DNA of 64,000 nucleotides from Symbiodinium kawagutii (lineage: Eukaryota > Sar > Dinophyceae > Suessiales > Symbiodiniaceae): the NCBI GenBank assembly GCA_009767595.1, contig VSDK01020618.1:81221-145220 (forward strand), given 5' to 3'. This document shows positions 46,748 to 58,349 of the stretch, piece after piece. The notes under the pieces were generated by a model, which saw only the letters and a program-made list of their open reading frames with translations, ran no database searches and was not told the DNA's origin. The first letter of the stretch is position 1; every line of letters begins with the position of its first letter. A program made the translations under genes and the position numbers.

Positions 46748-47727
46748 TCAGTCGGTATTCAGTGTTTGAGTGGTACAGTGGTAGAATCGTTCAAAAATTA
46801 AGAACCATGTAACTTTGAGCCCCTTCACTGCCCCTTCACCCGCGAAGCTTTCCCAAGACTGGCCATTCCGAAAGCCTTCATCATCATCCAAGGTTGTTTC
46901 CCAAATATCACGCAAAGGCAGCAGCGTTTGCTCAAAATCCGATGCCGGTGGGTAACGAATTTTCAATCCAAAGGCTTCTGGAAGTACTTGAACAATGTTG
47001 GAAATCCTCCTGGATAGCAAATATGCCTCAACATCACCAATGGAACCCCATCTGCCTGCCACACATTTTGGTATGATGGTTCTGCAATGAGTTGTTGCCG
47101 ATACCACTCCTAACTTCGAAGCCCAAACTTTGTAGACAGTTCTGATTGAATCACGCCAGGTGTAAGAAATTTTTGCCAGTGTAGCAAAATATTTCAACGG
47201 CTTCTGATCATCTTGCGCGTGAAGTTTCAACCATGCATCTACCACGTTGAGACTAGTTTTGATGATGAGTTGCGCAGCATGCATCAAACAGTTGAAGGTC
47301 AGGAATAGTGTCATATCATCATGTTCGACAATTGTTCCACACATTTTCTTGAACCGTGACTGATCAGCTCCCCCATCGGATGTACATAGGAAGCAACGAA
47401 GCAAAGGTCGCTTGAGTGCACCTGAAGCCAATTCATCAGCCTCCTCCACGCAATGTGGCGATGCCCTGATTTTGTTGGTCTCAATGGCTGGACAACCGAC
47501 AGACATCAGTTGCTTCTGAAGAAGGCAAAATGTTCCCCTGGCCGACTCATCGGAAACAACTTGAATATCCGAAAACAACTTCTTACGATGCCACGTAGAG
47601 GCCGGCGTCATGGTGGGTTCTGGTATATATAATGACTCGAGTTCCAAAGACATCAGCTTGCTTCTCTTCCACACTGAGGTGGTGGTGGCATCGCTACCTG
47701 AAGTGATGCCAAGGGGGTGTGGAATCC
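46748..47727 (-). CDS. RNase H-fold transposase core, hAT-like
   Basis: Would catalyse DNA cleavage and strand transfer at element ends in the nucleus if active. Exon after acceptor ggttccag or, a little inside, cacctcag. With the open frame numbered from 47737, LRCFLCTSDGGADQSRF gives a candidate first catalytic Asp near residue 121. NCLMHAAQLI (150-159) matches the hAT C-x2-H motif, and CVAGRWGSIGDVEAYLL (225-241) resembles the hAT RWNS stretch. About 325 residues are in this exon. A BED finger at the N terminus and the final catalytic Glu with dimerisation region are not identified; the exons at 44698 and 43638 may supply the latter. The exon likely ends at donor AAA|gttaca near 46815. The assignment rests on motifs only. 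Confidence 0.6.
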
Positions 47728-47849
47728 CTGGAACCATATCTCATGAGCATCAGTGAGCGCATAAGACAACATCGAAAAAGTGAGAATGAGATGAATGAAA
47801 ATTGCTGATAACTGACAACTGATAACTTGTAGTGGCAAGCATTACAGAT

Positions 47850-48800
47850 CAACTGAGTAAAAACAATATCGGTATCAGACGGTATCTGTGTCAGCGAACA
47901 AGTCCTTTGTTACTCAAGTTGCCTTGTTACTGGTTACGGTTACTACTAATTAGTTAGTAGTCAGTAGTCAGTAGTTATTGTTTATTGTTTGTACCAAGTT
48001 ATAGACCCAAACAGACAAACTGATAACATAGTTCCAGTTAATGTGTTTGAAACGAACACCATGTTGCTTCTGTTGTGCGCCGGCCACTGGCAACAACAGC
48101 AGCGGCAACAACAACCGGGGGGGTCATGAAGTCATGGGGTCATGACACATCATCACCATCCCAAACCATCCTAGAAATACGAAAACAGGCAAATAGACAA
48201 AACCTGACTTGTGAAATGATACACTTATAGCTTATAGACGTTTATTGTCGTCATTTGAATCATTTGCTGAAAAACAGTCACAATGATAGCATACAAACAA
48301 TTACAAATGACGAATTCATAATTCATAAACCATTTTTCAGGTCAAGTATTGCTTGATACCCACCCGGTATGAAAATAAGCACATCAGTGGCAATGAAGCA
48401 AATAAGTATAGTATATAAATATGATAATAGTATATACATGCATTGCATAAACCGTTGCCTGAAGATGCAAATGTACACAGTACCGCCGGTATATATGATT
48501 CATGATGGATATGTGCATATGCATATGATGTATATGTATATGGTTTCTTTAAATAGTCTATCTGATTCGATCAGTCAATCAATATGGTTTTTCAAGAATA
48601 CAAATACCATGAGATATCATCACCAATGTGAGTTGGCCCACTGACCCACGTTGAAAATTGATACTGTCCTGACTGTCCAAATATGATAATATAGTCATGA
48701 GTCAAAGTCATAGTCAGTCTCAAATAGTCTCATAGTTGAAAAAAGCATAATGTTCTTACGGTGACGGTGGGTTTTGTTCTGTCCCTACTTGACGTAGTGG
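47850..48800. other. Spacer/intron DNA
   Basis: Nothing exon-like recognised; includes a GC-rich patch around 48065-48120 without an open protein-like frame. Confidence 0.4.
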
Positions 48801-48806
48801 TCTTAC

Positions 48807-49316
48807 CTAATGCTTCGTGTTTTCCAGAGCCGCCCGACAACTGAGGCAGGCACTGAATGAGTGCACAGCAATCGCTGGTAGGGTAGATGATAATCCAATT
48901 TCCAAGGATTTGTGTTCCATGGTGTCGTGGAACCGTTGAAAGGCAGCAATCCGGGTAGCACCTAAAATAACCTCAGCTTTTATAAAGCTTTCTTTGCTCA
49001 CATCGATCATCAAAAGCTTGCCATAGTCTGCACAGGCTATGTTGCAAAGGGATTTTCGTACAGCTGAGACAATCTGACCCCTTGGGGTCATGTGACTACG
49101 CTGCCTTGTGTCCCGATCCTTCCCCTTTACAGATATGTCGAACATTGCGTTGGTGATTTCCGTTTGGCCACAAACAGCCAAAGTCAACTGCTCCAGTGAA
49201 ATGTCGCACAAGGCTGACGTCTGAGTTCGAGAAGTCTTTGATGTCCTTGATGCAGTCGTTCCTGCTACTTGTGCTTTCGCCAACTCACGTTCGCTGCGAC
49301 GTAGTTGTTGATGTGC
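48807..49316 (-). CDS. Exon(s) of unknown protein with N-terminal coiled coil
   Basis: Acceptor tggccacag at 49316. Reads AHQQLRRSERELAKAQVA (coiled-coil-like), LCDISLEQLTLAVCGQTE, MTPRGQIVSAVRKSLCNI and ILGATRIAAFQRFHDTME. The frame closes at a TAG that abuts a donor (gtaaga) at 48807. A better reading may end the exon earlier and start a mini-exon at 48840 (acceptor gcctgcctcag) reading LSGGSGKHEAL, 34 bases, with the same gtaaga donor. This parallels the exon at 46048. A 30-base exon at 50051-50022 (LVALGHAAKE) would join upstream in phase. No family recognised. Confidence 0.5.
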   Translation of the reverse strand, partial: AHQQLRRSERELAKAQVAGTTASRTSKTSRTQTSALCDISLEQLTLAVCGQTEITNAMFDISVKGKDRDTRQRSHMTPRGQIVSAVRKSLCNIACADYGKLLMIDVSKESFIKAEVILGATRIAAFQRFHDTMEHKSLEIGLSSTLPAIAVHSFSACLSCRAALENTKH

Positions 49317-50082
49317 CTGTGGCCATTGTATCACAAAAAATGACATGACTTGATTCTGAACATATTTCGAGTTCGTGTCTGGTCCACTTACAAAAAACAA
49401 GCACATAATGTATGGTTACGTGGACGTCATGTGTCATGTGTACGTTACGTGGACTAACGAACACATGGTTGCATGATATATATATGATGTATGCATTGAT
49501 GGATCTGGATCGGAGAAGTCCCAAATAGGTTTGCAAAAGTTCGCTAGAAATGAAAATAATCATCATTATGATTACGATAGGTTTTATGCATACAAAGAAA
49601 ATAAACAACACAAGGGTGGTACTTGATTATATTTGATTTTGATCAATCAAATCAAGAATCGATCATCATCGAATCAGGCAATGATGATGAATTTAACTCT
49701 TTTCAATAACCGGTAGCTGTTACTCATGCGACTCACGATGTATTACTGTATTACTTGATTACTTGATTAATTGTGATTGTGATAATGTTATGTTTAAATC
49801 AAGCTAGTTGAAGTTGATGTCAATCGTCAACATCATTCATAGCATAGTTATTATATTCGGAATCTGTACTAGTCAGTTTGGTATGCGACAACTGTGTCAA
49901 CAAGTTATATAATTGTAACAGTTGTATCTCGTATCTTATATTCTACATTATACATTGCTACATTTCTACTCAGATTTATCCATTCCATTAACCACGTTTC
50001 AGACTTCAGACCTCCAGTGACCTCCTTGGCTGCATGGCCCAAAGCAACCAGCTGCCGGACGTCGCGTACATATAGATATATC

Positions 50083-50690
50083 TACATACGCACACACACA
50101 CACATATATATATACATTTACATATAGATATATAGATATATATTTGTATGTTTTTGCAAATCATCGATCTATACATATACACATGCATTGATACATATAC
50201 ATACATATATTTACATATACATATACATATACATTTACATTTTCATTATACATATACATTTACATTTACATTTAGATATACATATATATTTAGAAATACA
50301 CAAGACAGAAAAAAAATACATAATTATACAAAATACAGAATAAATAAAACACAATACAGAATACACAATACATGATACATATACATAAACATAATACAGA
50401 TACATAGTACAAAATACATACTACATAATACAAAATACAAAATATATCATACAAACAGACATACATTTTACATATACAATATACATACACATATACACAT
50501 ACATATACATATACATATACATATACACATACAAAAACAAATACATATGCATATACGTATACAGTATACATACACATAGTCACATACATATACACATGAA
50601 TATACACATACGTATACATATGCATATACATATACCTTTACATATACATATACGTATACATATACATATACATATACTACAGATTATAAA
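50083..50690. repeat. (ATATAC)n/(ACATATACAT)n satellite
   Basis: About 600 bp of tacata- and atatac-rich repeat with a middle part of ataca/ataat units. Frames with MYVYV-like content are artefacts. Confidence 0.95.
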
Positions 50691-51111
50691 CATAACATTG
50701 TTGGAGGTCAGTATATCCGATATTGTACTGACAAATGATCTAACATAAGAAAATACAACCTGCTTTGTTTTACTTGTGAAAGGCATTTGCAACCATGTGT
50801 AAACATGACTGTAACATGCAACATCTAGGCAACCTAAGCAAACTACACAAAAAATCACGAAAGGTCGGGTCGGGGCTGTGAAAATGTGCCACATGTTTCT
50901 GTTCAGTGCCAGCATTCTACTTGGTTTGATTTACTTTGTTGATTTGTTGTTGCTTCCTAAGTGTTCAACCGACCATGAGAACATGACATAACCAAGGCCA
51001 AACAAAACACTGAACACAGCCATCAATGCCGCACTGCCTCATTCCGTGGATCCATGTCCAACAATTCCATCAACCATCAATCATTGATCATTCATCATGA
51101 ATCATTAATGT

Positions 51112-52556
51112 TTAATCCCTGTTCCTGTTCCACTCCCTTGCCTGCGAAGCTTCTTGTCGGAGTCTTGCAATTGTCGCGTCCCGCACATCGATGTGCCACA
51201 GTTGTTCCGATAGAGTTAAGGAACCATAAAGTTCAGGGTCAACATCAACACATTTTCTGAGAAGTTGCTTGGTGGTCAACTGACACAGCTGATCCAACGA
51301 GTCCTGCGTTTTTATTGGAACCAACGCTGTCACCAATGGTTCAGAAGAAGACCCTTGAGAATCTGTATCCATTCTATCTGTTCCACCAGAGTGGCTGCTC
51401 TGACTATCATCGGGTTGGTTGGCAGTAGGGAAATTTTGTCCCGTTGAATACATTGAGCGGTGCTGAACTTGCCGACGAAGCTTTTCTAGCACGTGATTCC
51501 AGTCGTCAGCCGTGAAGTAAACCCCGAATCGACACAACACAATCGGGATTACGCTAAGGTTAAAGGACTTCCCAGATTGATCCACTGCAAACCTGACTAA
51601 TATTTGCTTGAAGCCAGCATCTTGTGCACTCGGAAGACGCTTCCCCAACGTCTTAGCCAAAGCAAGCCTTCGGCCGGACAATGGGGTGAAATGAAATGTG
51701 GCATATATTTGCTTTGTCTGGATATATCTGAGTACTGATTTGGGAAGGGTGCCGAAATTGAATGAGTGATATAAATCATGAAATGACGAACACTGAACAC
51801 TGGTTTCGGTCCTATAGATCTACTCTTGTCGTTCTAATATAATTTATCCAATCAGATGAGTCAGAGAAACCTTGGGTCCTGATATGCTTATCCAACAGTG
51901 ATCCAGCAGCCAACAGCAAAAAATTGCTGGAGTCAGGCAGTTCGGGTTTGGCAAACCTAATTGCGTCGGTAGTCTGAACGACACGTATCAAAAGGTTATA
52001 TCACGAATCCACGGTACGCCAATAAATCCATGACTATTTGCTTTGAATATCGAGCTTTCTCATATTAAAACAAAAAAAGACATGCGAGAGAGAAAAAACA
52101 AACACGATGAACAATATGTATTCACATCCGTGTTACAGATAGTATTCCAGCCTTTTACATAACTTGAGTTTGTGAAAGGAGTTAAGGAATCACACAGTTT
52201 TTTTTCAGCAAACCAAATTGTACGAGTGTAAGGCGCACAATATGTTTGGATTGGTGTACATACAATTGATGCAAATGTAATATGCACAAAATGGAAGGTA
52301 AAGTAATTAAGCTGTAAACTGTAAACGGTACCATCGAATCAATGCATATCGAAGTAACAGCATCATAGCCGCACAGCGATGTTGTCACTAAAAGTATCCC
52401 CAAGTTAGTCTCGCAGATTGAGGTTTCGACACGATATGAGATAGCTTAAGTCAAGTCGAGATTCAGAGTCTGTCGGTCACATACCAGCTGCTCACCCTTC
52501 CAGCGGACCCAGGGCTGCAGGATGTAGTGCAGCCGGTCCAGAAGCAACGCACTCAT
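51112..52556 (-). CDS. Complete three-exon gene, unknown function
   Basis: Exon 1, 52556-52485, starts ATG (MSALLLDRLHYILQPWV) and ends CAGCTG|gtatgt. Exon 2, 51973-51824, follows acceptor gtcgttcag (TTDAIRFAKPELPDSSNF, then LLLAAGSLLDKHIRTQGF) and ends AGA|gtagat. Exon 3, 51717-51112, follows acceptor tatccag (TKQIYATFHFTPLSGRRL) and ends EWNRNRD-stop (TAA). All junctions are phase 0 and the predicted protein is 275 residues. The middle is helical (WNHVLEKLRRQVQHRS), followed by a Ser/Asp/Gln-rich linker and a helical end (LSEQLWHIDVRDATIARL). No signal peptide or membrane segment. I do not recognise the family. Confidence 0.7.
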
Positions 52557-52599
52557 CGCTCATGGCCCCACGATTGCAATGTTCAAAGAATGAAGAACA

Positions 52600-53500
52600 T
52601 CCATATTACACGATGTTGGTGAAGTTCATTGGTGAGGGTGAGGGCCTAGCTTACAACTTTTCAATGACTCATTCAACCATCAGGACATAATCAATGGAAA
52701 TTTGCTCGTTGAATCAGGTTGTTTCCATATACGTGATAGTGGACTCGTTGCAGTTCCAGCATTCGATCGACCAGAGAGAAGATACTCCTTAAGGCCTTAA
52801 GGTCTGTGTTTGTGTTTCTGCCAAATCTATGATTATAATGAATGTAAGAATGTTCAAAATTGTCGTTTGTCAGTTGTCAGCGTGTACACAAAACGACACA
52901 TATAATTTTACAAAGAATGCTGATCAGCAATCAAATACAAACGATCAATGTTAGGACCTAGGTATGTAACTATAGTCAACCGAATGGTAGTCATTTTGAA
53001 AAGGATTGGGTTGTCTGGGTTGTAAATGATTTGACATGATTCATAAACATGTCATGTTTGTTAGAAGGTAAAGCAAACACATTACATACGAGTACACAGC
53101 AAATACATGAACAAAATCAATGTTTATCATGATGATGATTGGTTTCAACTTAGAATATTTGCACATGAAATAAAATACAATTAAACCATACAATTCATGT
53201 AATTCACACAATTTAGTCCTACCCCATGGACTCACAAACCAACAAATTATTAGTGTTAAATCTGTGAAATCCATTTTTACAATTACGTATTCAGACCCGC
53301 TTAACTATGTAGATCAAGAAATGATCGAACATTTATTTGTTGTCTCTTGGATTTTCTTCACTCTGGTCCTTTCGATCGATGCAAAATGTGAGCCAAATTC
53401 TTTGAAGAATCAACGTGGTATCGATGCGAGTGGCTTAAACCGTTTCAAAAAAATAACATATCCATCGGTTATCATGTTTTGTGAGGGCTTAGTCTAAAAA
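52600..53500. other. 5' flank of the 52556 gene; no further gene supported
   Basis: Two modest open frames (53041-53274 minus, 53264-53497 plus) lack splice context. Otherwise AT-rich. Confidence 0.4.
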
Positions 53501-53760
53501 CATGGGGTAAAAAAAAATATATATATCAATAATTACATCCCAAAAACTGTCTATAATTGATAAATACACCTCAAAAAAAACTATATATATTAGAAACCAC
53601 ACTTGGAAAAAATGCTATAATCAACAATTGCATCAACAAAAAATTTTATATATTAAAAAACACAGTCGAAAAAAATACAAATATACAACATTCGTCCGAA
53701 AAAAAATGAACCTTAATAAATAAATTGATTTTTTTTCATATGTATTAGTACCAAATCAGA
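53500..53760. repeat. A-rich/TATA-rich low-complexity DNA
   Basis: Runs of aaaaaa with atatatata and decayed aaaaac/aatacaa units. Non-coding. Confidence 0.7.
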
Positions 53761-54470
53761 TGAAAAAACGAAACAATAATCCAAACATCGAGATCATCAC
53801 GAGTTACCCGTTGGGAACCTCAAGCCCGTAACCTCCTGACATTACATGTTGACCCCAGTAGCACGCAGCATCTTTCAAAGCTTAATTATCTTGAATCTTT
53901 AGTCCTTTCCCACGGCTCCAGTGAAACGAGTGGCTTGCAGAGAGCATCTTCAGCCGCTCCAAGCCATGCTGTTGTGTAGAGAAGTCTTTGCATGTGAAGC
54001 ACCTATGTTTGTGCAATAGAAACAAGAAGTATGTGGTGCATCATATATGTACACATTGTCCAAAACTGAAACGAATTGCACATATGATCCGTATTTCAGA
54101 GGAACTGGTAGTTTCGCGATCATGATCATTCAGAGGCTGAAAACCGCATGTTGAGTGCTGTAAAACATGAGTCGCCAACTACATGTTGAGTGCTGCCATT
54201 GTCGTTGGAAGTCGTTTCATCTGTACAGTCTACAGGTAAATGACATAACTAGATATGTTTTTGCATGTGTAAATGAATTTGTTTAATGGCTTATATCCAT
54301 AAATCTCTATCCGCACACACACATTCACATTTACCACACATGTACCGGAGCTCTTGCATTTCTTTGGCTCCCTTGTCCTTGAGCCAGCATCGGAGACGCC
54401 ACAAACAGCATGGGTACTGATTGGTGGATGACTGACATGACAGACTTTATATTTACATGAAATATGTGCC
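53761..54470. other. Non-repetitive spacer, no gene supported
   Basis: Moderate-GC patches (53860-54000) did not give a convincing exon in any frame. Confidence 0.35.
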
Positions 54471-54477
54471 GTGATAT

Positions 54478-54575
54478 CAGGGGTTTCTCAAAATTGGGCT
54501 ACCCCCAAAATCATCCCCTGTATGAAATATAAAGTCATGACATGGATGTTTCTCAAATTGAGCTACCCAAAAAAA
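54478..54575. mobile_element. MITE family A remnant, two half copies in tandem
   Basis: ggggtttctcaaaattgggc followed by tacccccaaaatcatcccct, then about 60 bp later gtttctcaaattgagctacc and caaaaaaatcatttc. These are two left ends of family A in the same orientation. Confidence 0.55.
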
Positions 54576-54974
54576 TCATTTCTTGTTTATCATTTCCAGC
54601 ACTAAACCAACCATTTGATGATCAAAGCCGCCATCTTTCACCGGCGAAGTTTGTCGGTCAACCAGCCGCTACCAGCAACTCGACAGGGAACCAATGAGCC
54701 GACCATGTAGGTGGTTCATCCAGGGATGTTCCATGTAAGGATTCGGCATTGCAAGACTTGTTGACTTGTTGGCCCATGAGATGCGCGCAGGAAAGCCACC
54801 AGCAGCAAGCTAGATCAAGAAAGGTATGGGTATGGGTCAATATTATCAACCAACTAATGGGGGATTTCCACCAACAATTTTATAGGGAAATCAATGGTAA
54901 ATGGTGGGGGAACCATAGGTACAGGGTTTTGACCCACAGCCGTATGAAAAACAAAACATCATGAAGCCTGCATG

Positions 54975-55205
54975 AATGCACGATGTGGGTACTGATATGC
55001 CAGGGCATCTCAGCGTGCCAAAGTGCAGCTCTCTTTTCCATCAGCACCTCGGGTGCAGCTGCAGTTGAAACCTTGCCACGGAGTGGCGGAGACGCGCAGT
55101 GCGTTCCTTCGCTTGTGGATGCGTTGCTTGTCACGTTGTCACTTGGTTGCGTCCGATGAGTTGGTGTCCTAGAAACGAACAGCGCCAAACCCTCCCAGGT
55201 AACTG
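54975..55205 (-). CDS. Exon of unknown protein
   Basis: GC-rich minus-strand block reading LALFVSRTPTHRTQPSDN, VTSNASTSEGTHCASPPL and APEVLMEKRAALWHAEMP. Boundaries are uncertain. Ser/Thr-rich, no domain recognised. Confidence 0.4.
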
Positions 55206-55670
55206 AGGAGTTGACTTGGGATGGCCTTTTGATAGGATTCGTGTTTGTTTTCACCACGGAAATTCCATTCATGAACTACTAATGATATGCTTCGTTGTTG
55301 TATCTGAACCGATTAATAGGCTGGACATTGGTTCAAGACCTTCTGTGCTTGTTGTGTTCTGTTCATCTGACAGCCATGGCCACGTAAGGCCACCTCATAG
55401 CTGAAGTCATTTATTGTCATCGTTGGCATGCTGTGGGATTTTACTGGGTTGCAGCCAAGGGTTCAAGTCATGCGTATGTGATGTGACGGAACTCCGCAGA
55501 ATGCTCGGCTGAGTGTCGCTGAAACTGTCAAAGTTGATTCTTGGGTCTGCTGATCCCTAACCAACCAATCTGCCAAACAAAAAAAAATCATTGTGAGTGC
55601 AAGAATTTAAGCTACCATGAGAACAACAAATGAAAAAACAGGTAGATAAAACATGATCATTAAAACAATC

Positions 55671-55742
55671 GTTTTACAAATAATCTTTTGACATCTCCAA
55701 GTTCTTTGCCGTTTTACAATCATCTTTTGACATCTCCAAGTA
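55671..55742. repeat. Two-copy direct repeat
   Basis: ttttacaa(a/-)tcatcttttgac then atctccaagt occurs twice, about 40 bp apart. The minus-strand frame across it repeats the peptide TWRCQK. Confidence 0.75.
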
Positions 55743-55925
55743 CCATTTGGTTCGAACGCTAATGTTGTTCTTAGACGGCGCAACCTCAACACTGAAATCG
55801 CCTCCGCCCGATGCATGGACCATGGGAACTCAGCAGACTCAGCGGTCTTACCATTTGGACTTACCAAATGGATCCAAATGGAATGGCTTGAGATTGGCAC
55901 GGTGACAAATGCTTCCCTTACAAGG
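55740..55925 (-). CDS. Possible exon, unknown
   Basis: A minus frame reads NGKTAESAEFPWSMHRAE then AISVLRLRRLRTTLAFEP, running into the direct repeat. No secure splice sites. Confidence 0.25.
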
Positions 55926-55999
55926 CCCCACCCTTCCAGCAACCTGTATAGTAGGTAACTAGGGAAACCCTAGTAGGCATGGTTAACCATTAGATAGGT

Positions 56000-56235
56000 A
56001 GTTGGAAGGATAGGGGAGGAGTACATGGAAAATAACCACCAACAACATCTGCTGGATATGCTCGCTGTGGCTGCTGCAAATGCCCATGGTCCATTGGGCA
56101 CTCTTTGCCGCGTGTGACACGTGAAGACGGTGAAACATCGCCGCAGCAGTGAGCGCTGGAGTTCGAGGGTGCACCGTTCAGGGGATCTGTTTCATAGGGG
56201 TACGAACTGGATGTGCACGCAGATCTCCAAAGCTT
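56000..56235 (-). CDS. Possible exon, unknown
   Basis: A minus frame reads SACTSSSYPYETDPLNGA, PSNSSAHCCGDVSPSSRV and MDHGHLQQPQRAYPADVV. The block is GC-richer than its neighbours. Boundaries are not resolved. Confidence 0.35.
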
Positions 56236-56930
56236 ACCAGACACGACGTGGCGCTGTATACCATGGGCCCCATAGAACCATGCAAAAAACATGTTTTTAA
56301 GACACCAAAATATGAGATGGTATTGTATAGTTTGCTAAGTTGGTGAACTTAAGTGAGTAAGTACTATCTAAAGCAAGGCTCAACCCATTTCAAATAAGCT
56401 GGATTAGCGCTGGTTGTTGAGAGCAGTAATTTCCAACCATGAAGTGAGATGTACTCGAATATACATGAGCAACTACAGTGATTAGTTTGTGTAATGCAAA
56501 TCATCGCTCTCAGCAAATTTCATGTCCACGTCTATGCCTATGGGTGAAGATATTGACCATCAATTTGCCACTAGTAAGCACCATTTTCCCCATCATGAAC
56601 CGCATCATTCGCCACAGCACCATTGCCAGATGAACCATCAACCATCAACCATCAACCATGAACCATCAACCATGAACCATGAACCATGAACCATCAACCA
56701 TCAATCATCAATCATCAGCCATGATCATCTGCCATGGTCCATCAACCATCAACCAGCCGCAATGGTTACACCCCTCCCGGCCGTTCCTTGGCTCGCAGCG
56801 CCGCCCTGGCGGTCTGTGTGCCCTCAGCCGAAGAGCTTGGCCAAGGTCGAGCGTTGGAACTCCATGTTATGCACCTGAAGGGTTGCCGTTGACGACTCGT
56901 ACCCGGATGGTGACCATGGCGGCACCCTAT

Positions 56931-57048
56931 ACAAGGTGGGTGCCCCTAGGTTTAAGTTGTTTCACAAGGCATTTAGCTATAGTTATATCACAACTGGTAG
57001 TTACCCTAGTTACCACCCAACCTAGCTAACTAGGGTGCCTCAGCTTGT
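56931..57048. mobile_element. MITE family B copy
   Basis: Left end tacaaggtgggtgcccctag, right end actagggtgcctcagcttgt. Imperfect inverted ends of about 18 bp around an AT-rich core containing the tagttaccctagttacc theme. A related copy is at 62842-62959. A GC-rich islet at 56780-56925 abuts its left end and may be a minus-strand coding piece, but its frame is unresolved. Confidence 0.55.
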
Positions 57049-57354
57049 AGCTGGATGAACCTGTGAAACCATGGTGACTCTTACCACTTACGATCCCTGG
57101 GCCACATCCAAGTAGTGGATGAGGAGTGCTATAATCCTTAAACTGCCGGCCATGATGGCCTACAGCGACTATTTGCTAACGTCACCAGTGGATGTCGCCA
57201 GAGTTCGCTGGGCATACCTTTGTATTTGGTCAGCACTACGCCATCATATCTGGACCCAACAAATACGCAAATACTCCGCGCATGGTATATCTACACACAT
57301 AATAACTAGGTCATTTCATGGGCAAATGTAGGTAAACCAGCATTTGTTTCGAAC

Positions 57355-57445
57355 CCTCCTGGTAGCTCCTTAGATCACCCTTTAAAGGCTCTTTAAAAGG
57401 CTATGTGCGCACCCCTGGCTCCTTCGCCCCCTCCCAACCACCAGC
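57355..57445. repeat. Dispersed repeat family D copy
   Basis: ctggtagctcc...tttaaaaggc...cacccctggctcc...caaccaccagccagt. The same order of blocks occurs at 61395-61470. Confidence 0.6.
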
Positions 57446-57619
57446 CAGTGAATATGCCAGCAGCATGGGTATCTGGGTTACGCAACCACCATAGCATGCC
57501 ACTCACAACTGAACCCACCCGTCTTTCAGGTGGAACAGAACGACCCATGTGACGAAAGATCCTGTGACCAATGGCTATAGGGCCAGTTGGGGCCCCGACT
57601 TGCAACCATCGTAAACATT

Positions 57620-58130
57620 CCTGACCTATTTCAAATCGAACCTAGCTACTTATTACCACGAATAAGCCGTAGTTCAAACCATGAAACATCACTATCAACT
57701 GATCATAACCAACCAGTATTCACCATTAAGCAACATCAACCATCAGTTGACAGTATGTGTTGACCTCCAGTCTTCATCATTACCACCATTATTACCTGGC
57801 TATTAACCAACGTCACAGAATAACCATGCTTAATGACGATGACTTCATCACCATATCACCATAAACTCATTATCATAATCAAATATAATCAACCAGTACG
57901 TATTAACCATAGTTAACTACATTCAACCATGGTTAATAAACCATAGTCAACTAACTAACTTGAGCAATGTAACGACCATTACTAGGCCATAGATAGTCTA
58001 TAACCATAGATATTTAACCATAGTTAGCTATTTAATGACAAGTTAAGATTGAACTCCTAGTTAAAAAAAAAACATAGATGCTTCAGTTGATAGCTAGGTA
58101 AAAAACCATAGACGCTTATAGATAACCCCT
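57620..58130. other. Non-coding ACCATAG/AACCAT-rich DNA
   Basis: Decayed accatagttaac-type repeats; no exon seen. Confidence 0.5.
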
Positions 58131-58184
58131 AGTTAAAACCATGGTTGATGATTGACCCCCTAGTTCAGTGGCCCACAACTTGGG

Positions 58185-58305
58185 TCATTCGCACCCCTCG
58201 CCGTCGCCACGTTTCGCCGCAGCGTCGCTCGCCTCCCGAAACTGATCCACCACGGACTGCAGCATGGAGGCAACGGCGCCACCCGCCTGGGAGGCGCCGG
58301 AGCGC
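58185..58305 (-). CDS. Terminal exon, unknown protein
   Basis: GC-rich islet in AT-rich DNA. The minus strand reads SGASQAGGAVASMLQSVV then DQFREASDAAAKRGDGEG-CE-stop (TGA at 58187-58185). The helical, Ala-rich end has a consistent frame. The acceptor is probably gcgccgag near 58306. Plus-strand frames over the same islet are less protein-like. Confidence 0.5.
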
Positions 58306-58349
58306 TCTCGGCGCCCGGTGGAATGGCACCAGGTGCGGATGGTGATGGT

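Noticed and set aside
50006-50631. Tyr/Ile/Val-rich frames
   Set aside because: ACATATAC repeat translated on both strands.
53041-53497. Two 77-codon frames on opposite strands
   Set aside because: AT-rich, no splice signals, no protein-like motif.
11000-54400. Endogenous large DNA virus
   Set aside because: No capsid, packaging ATPase or DNA polymerase frames were recognised, and the genes are intron-rich.
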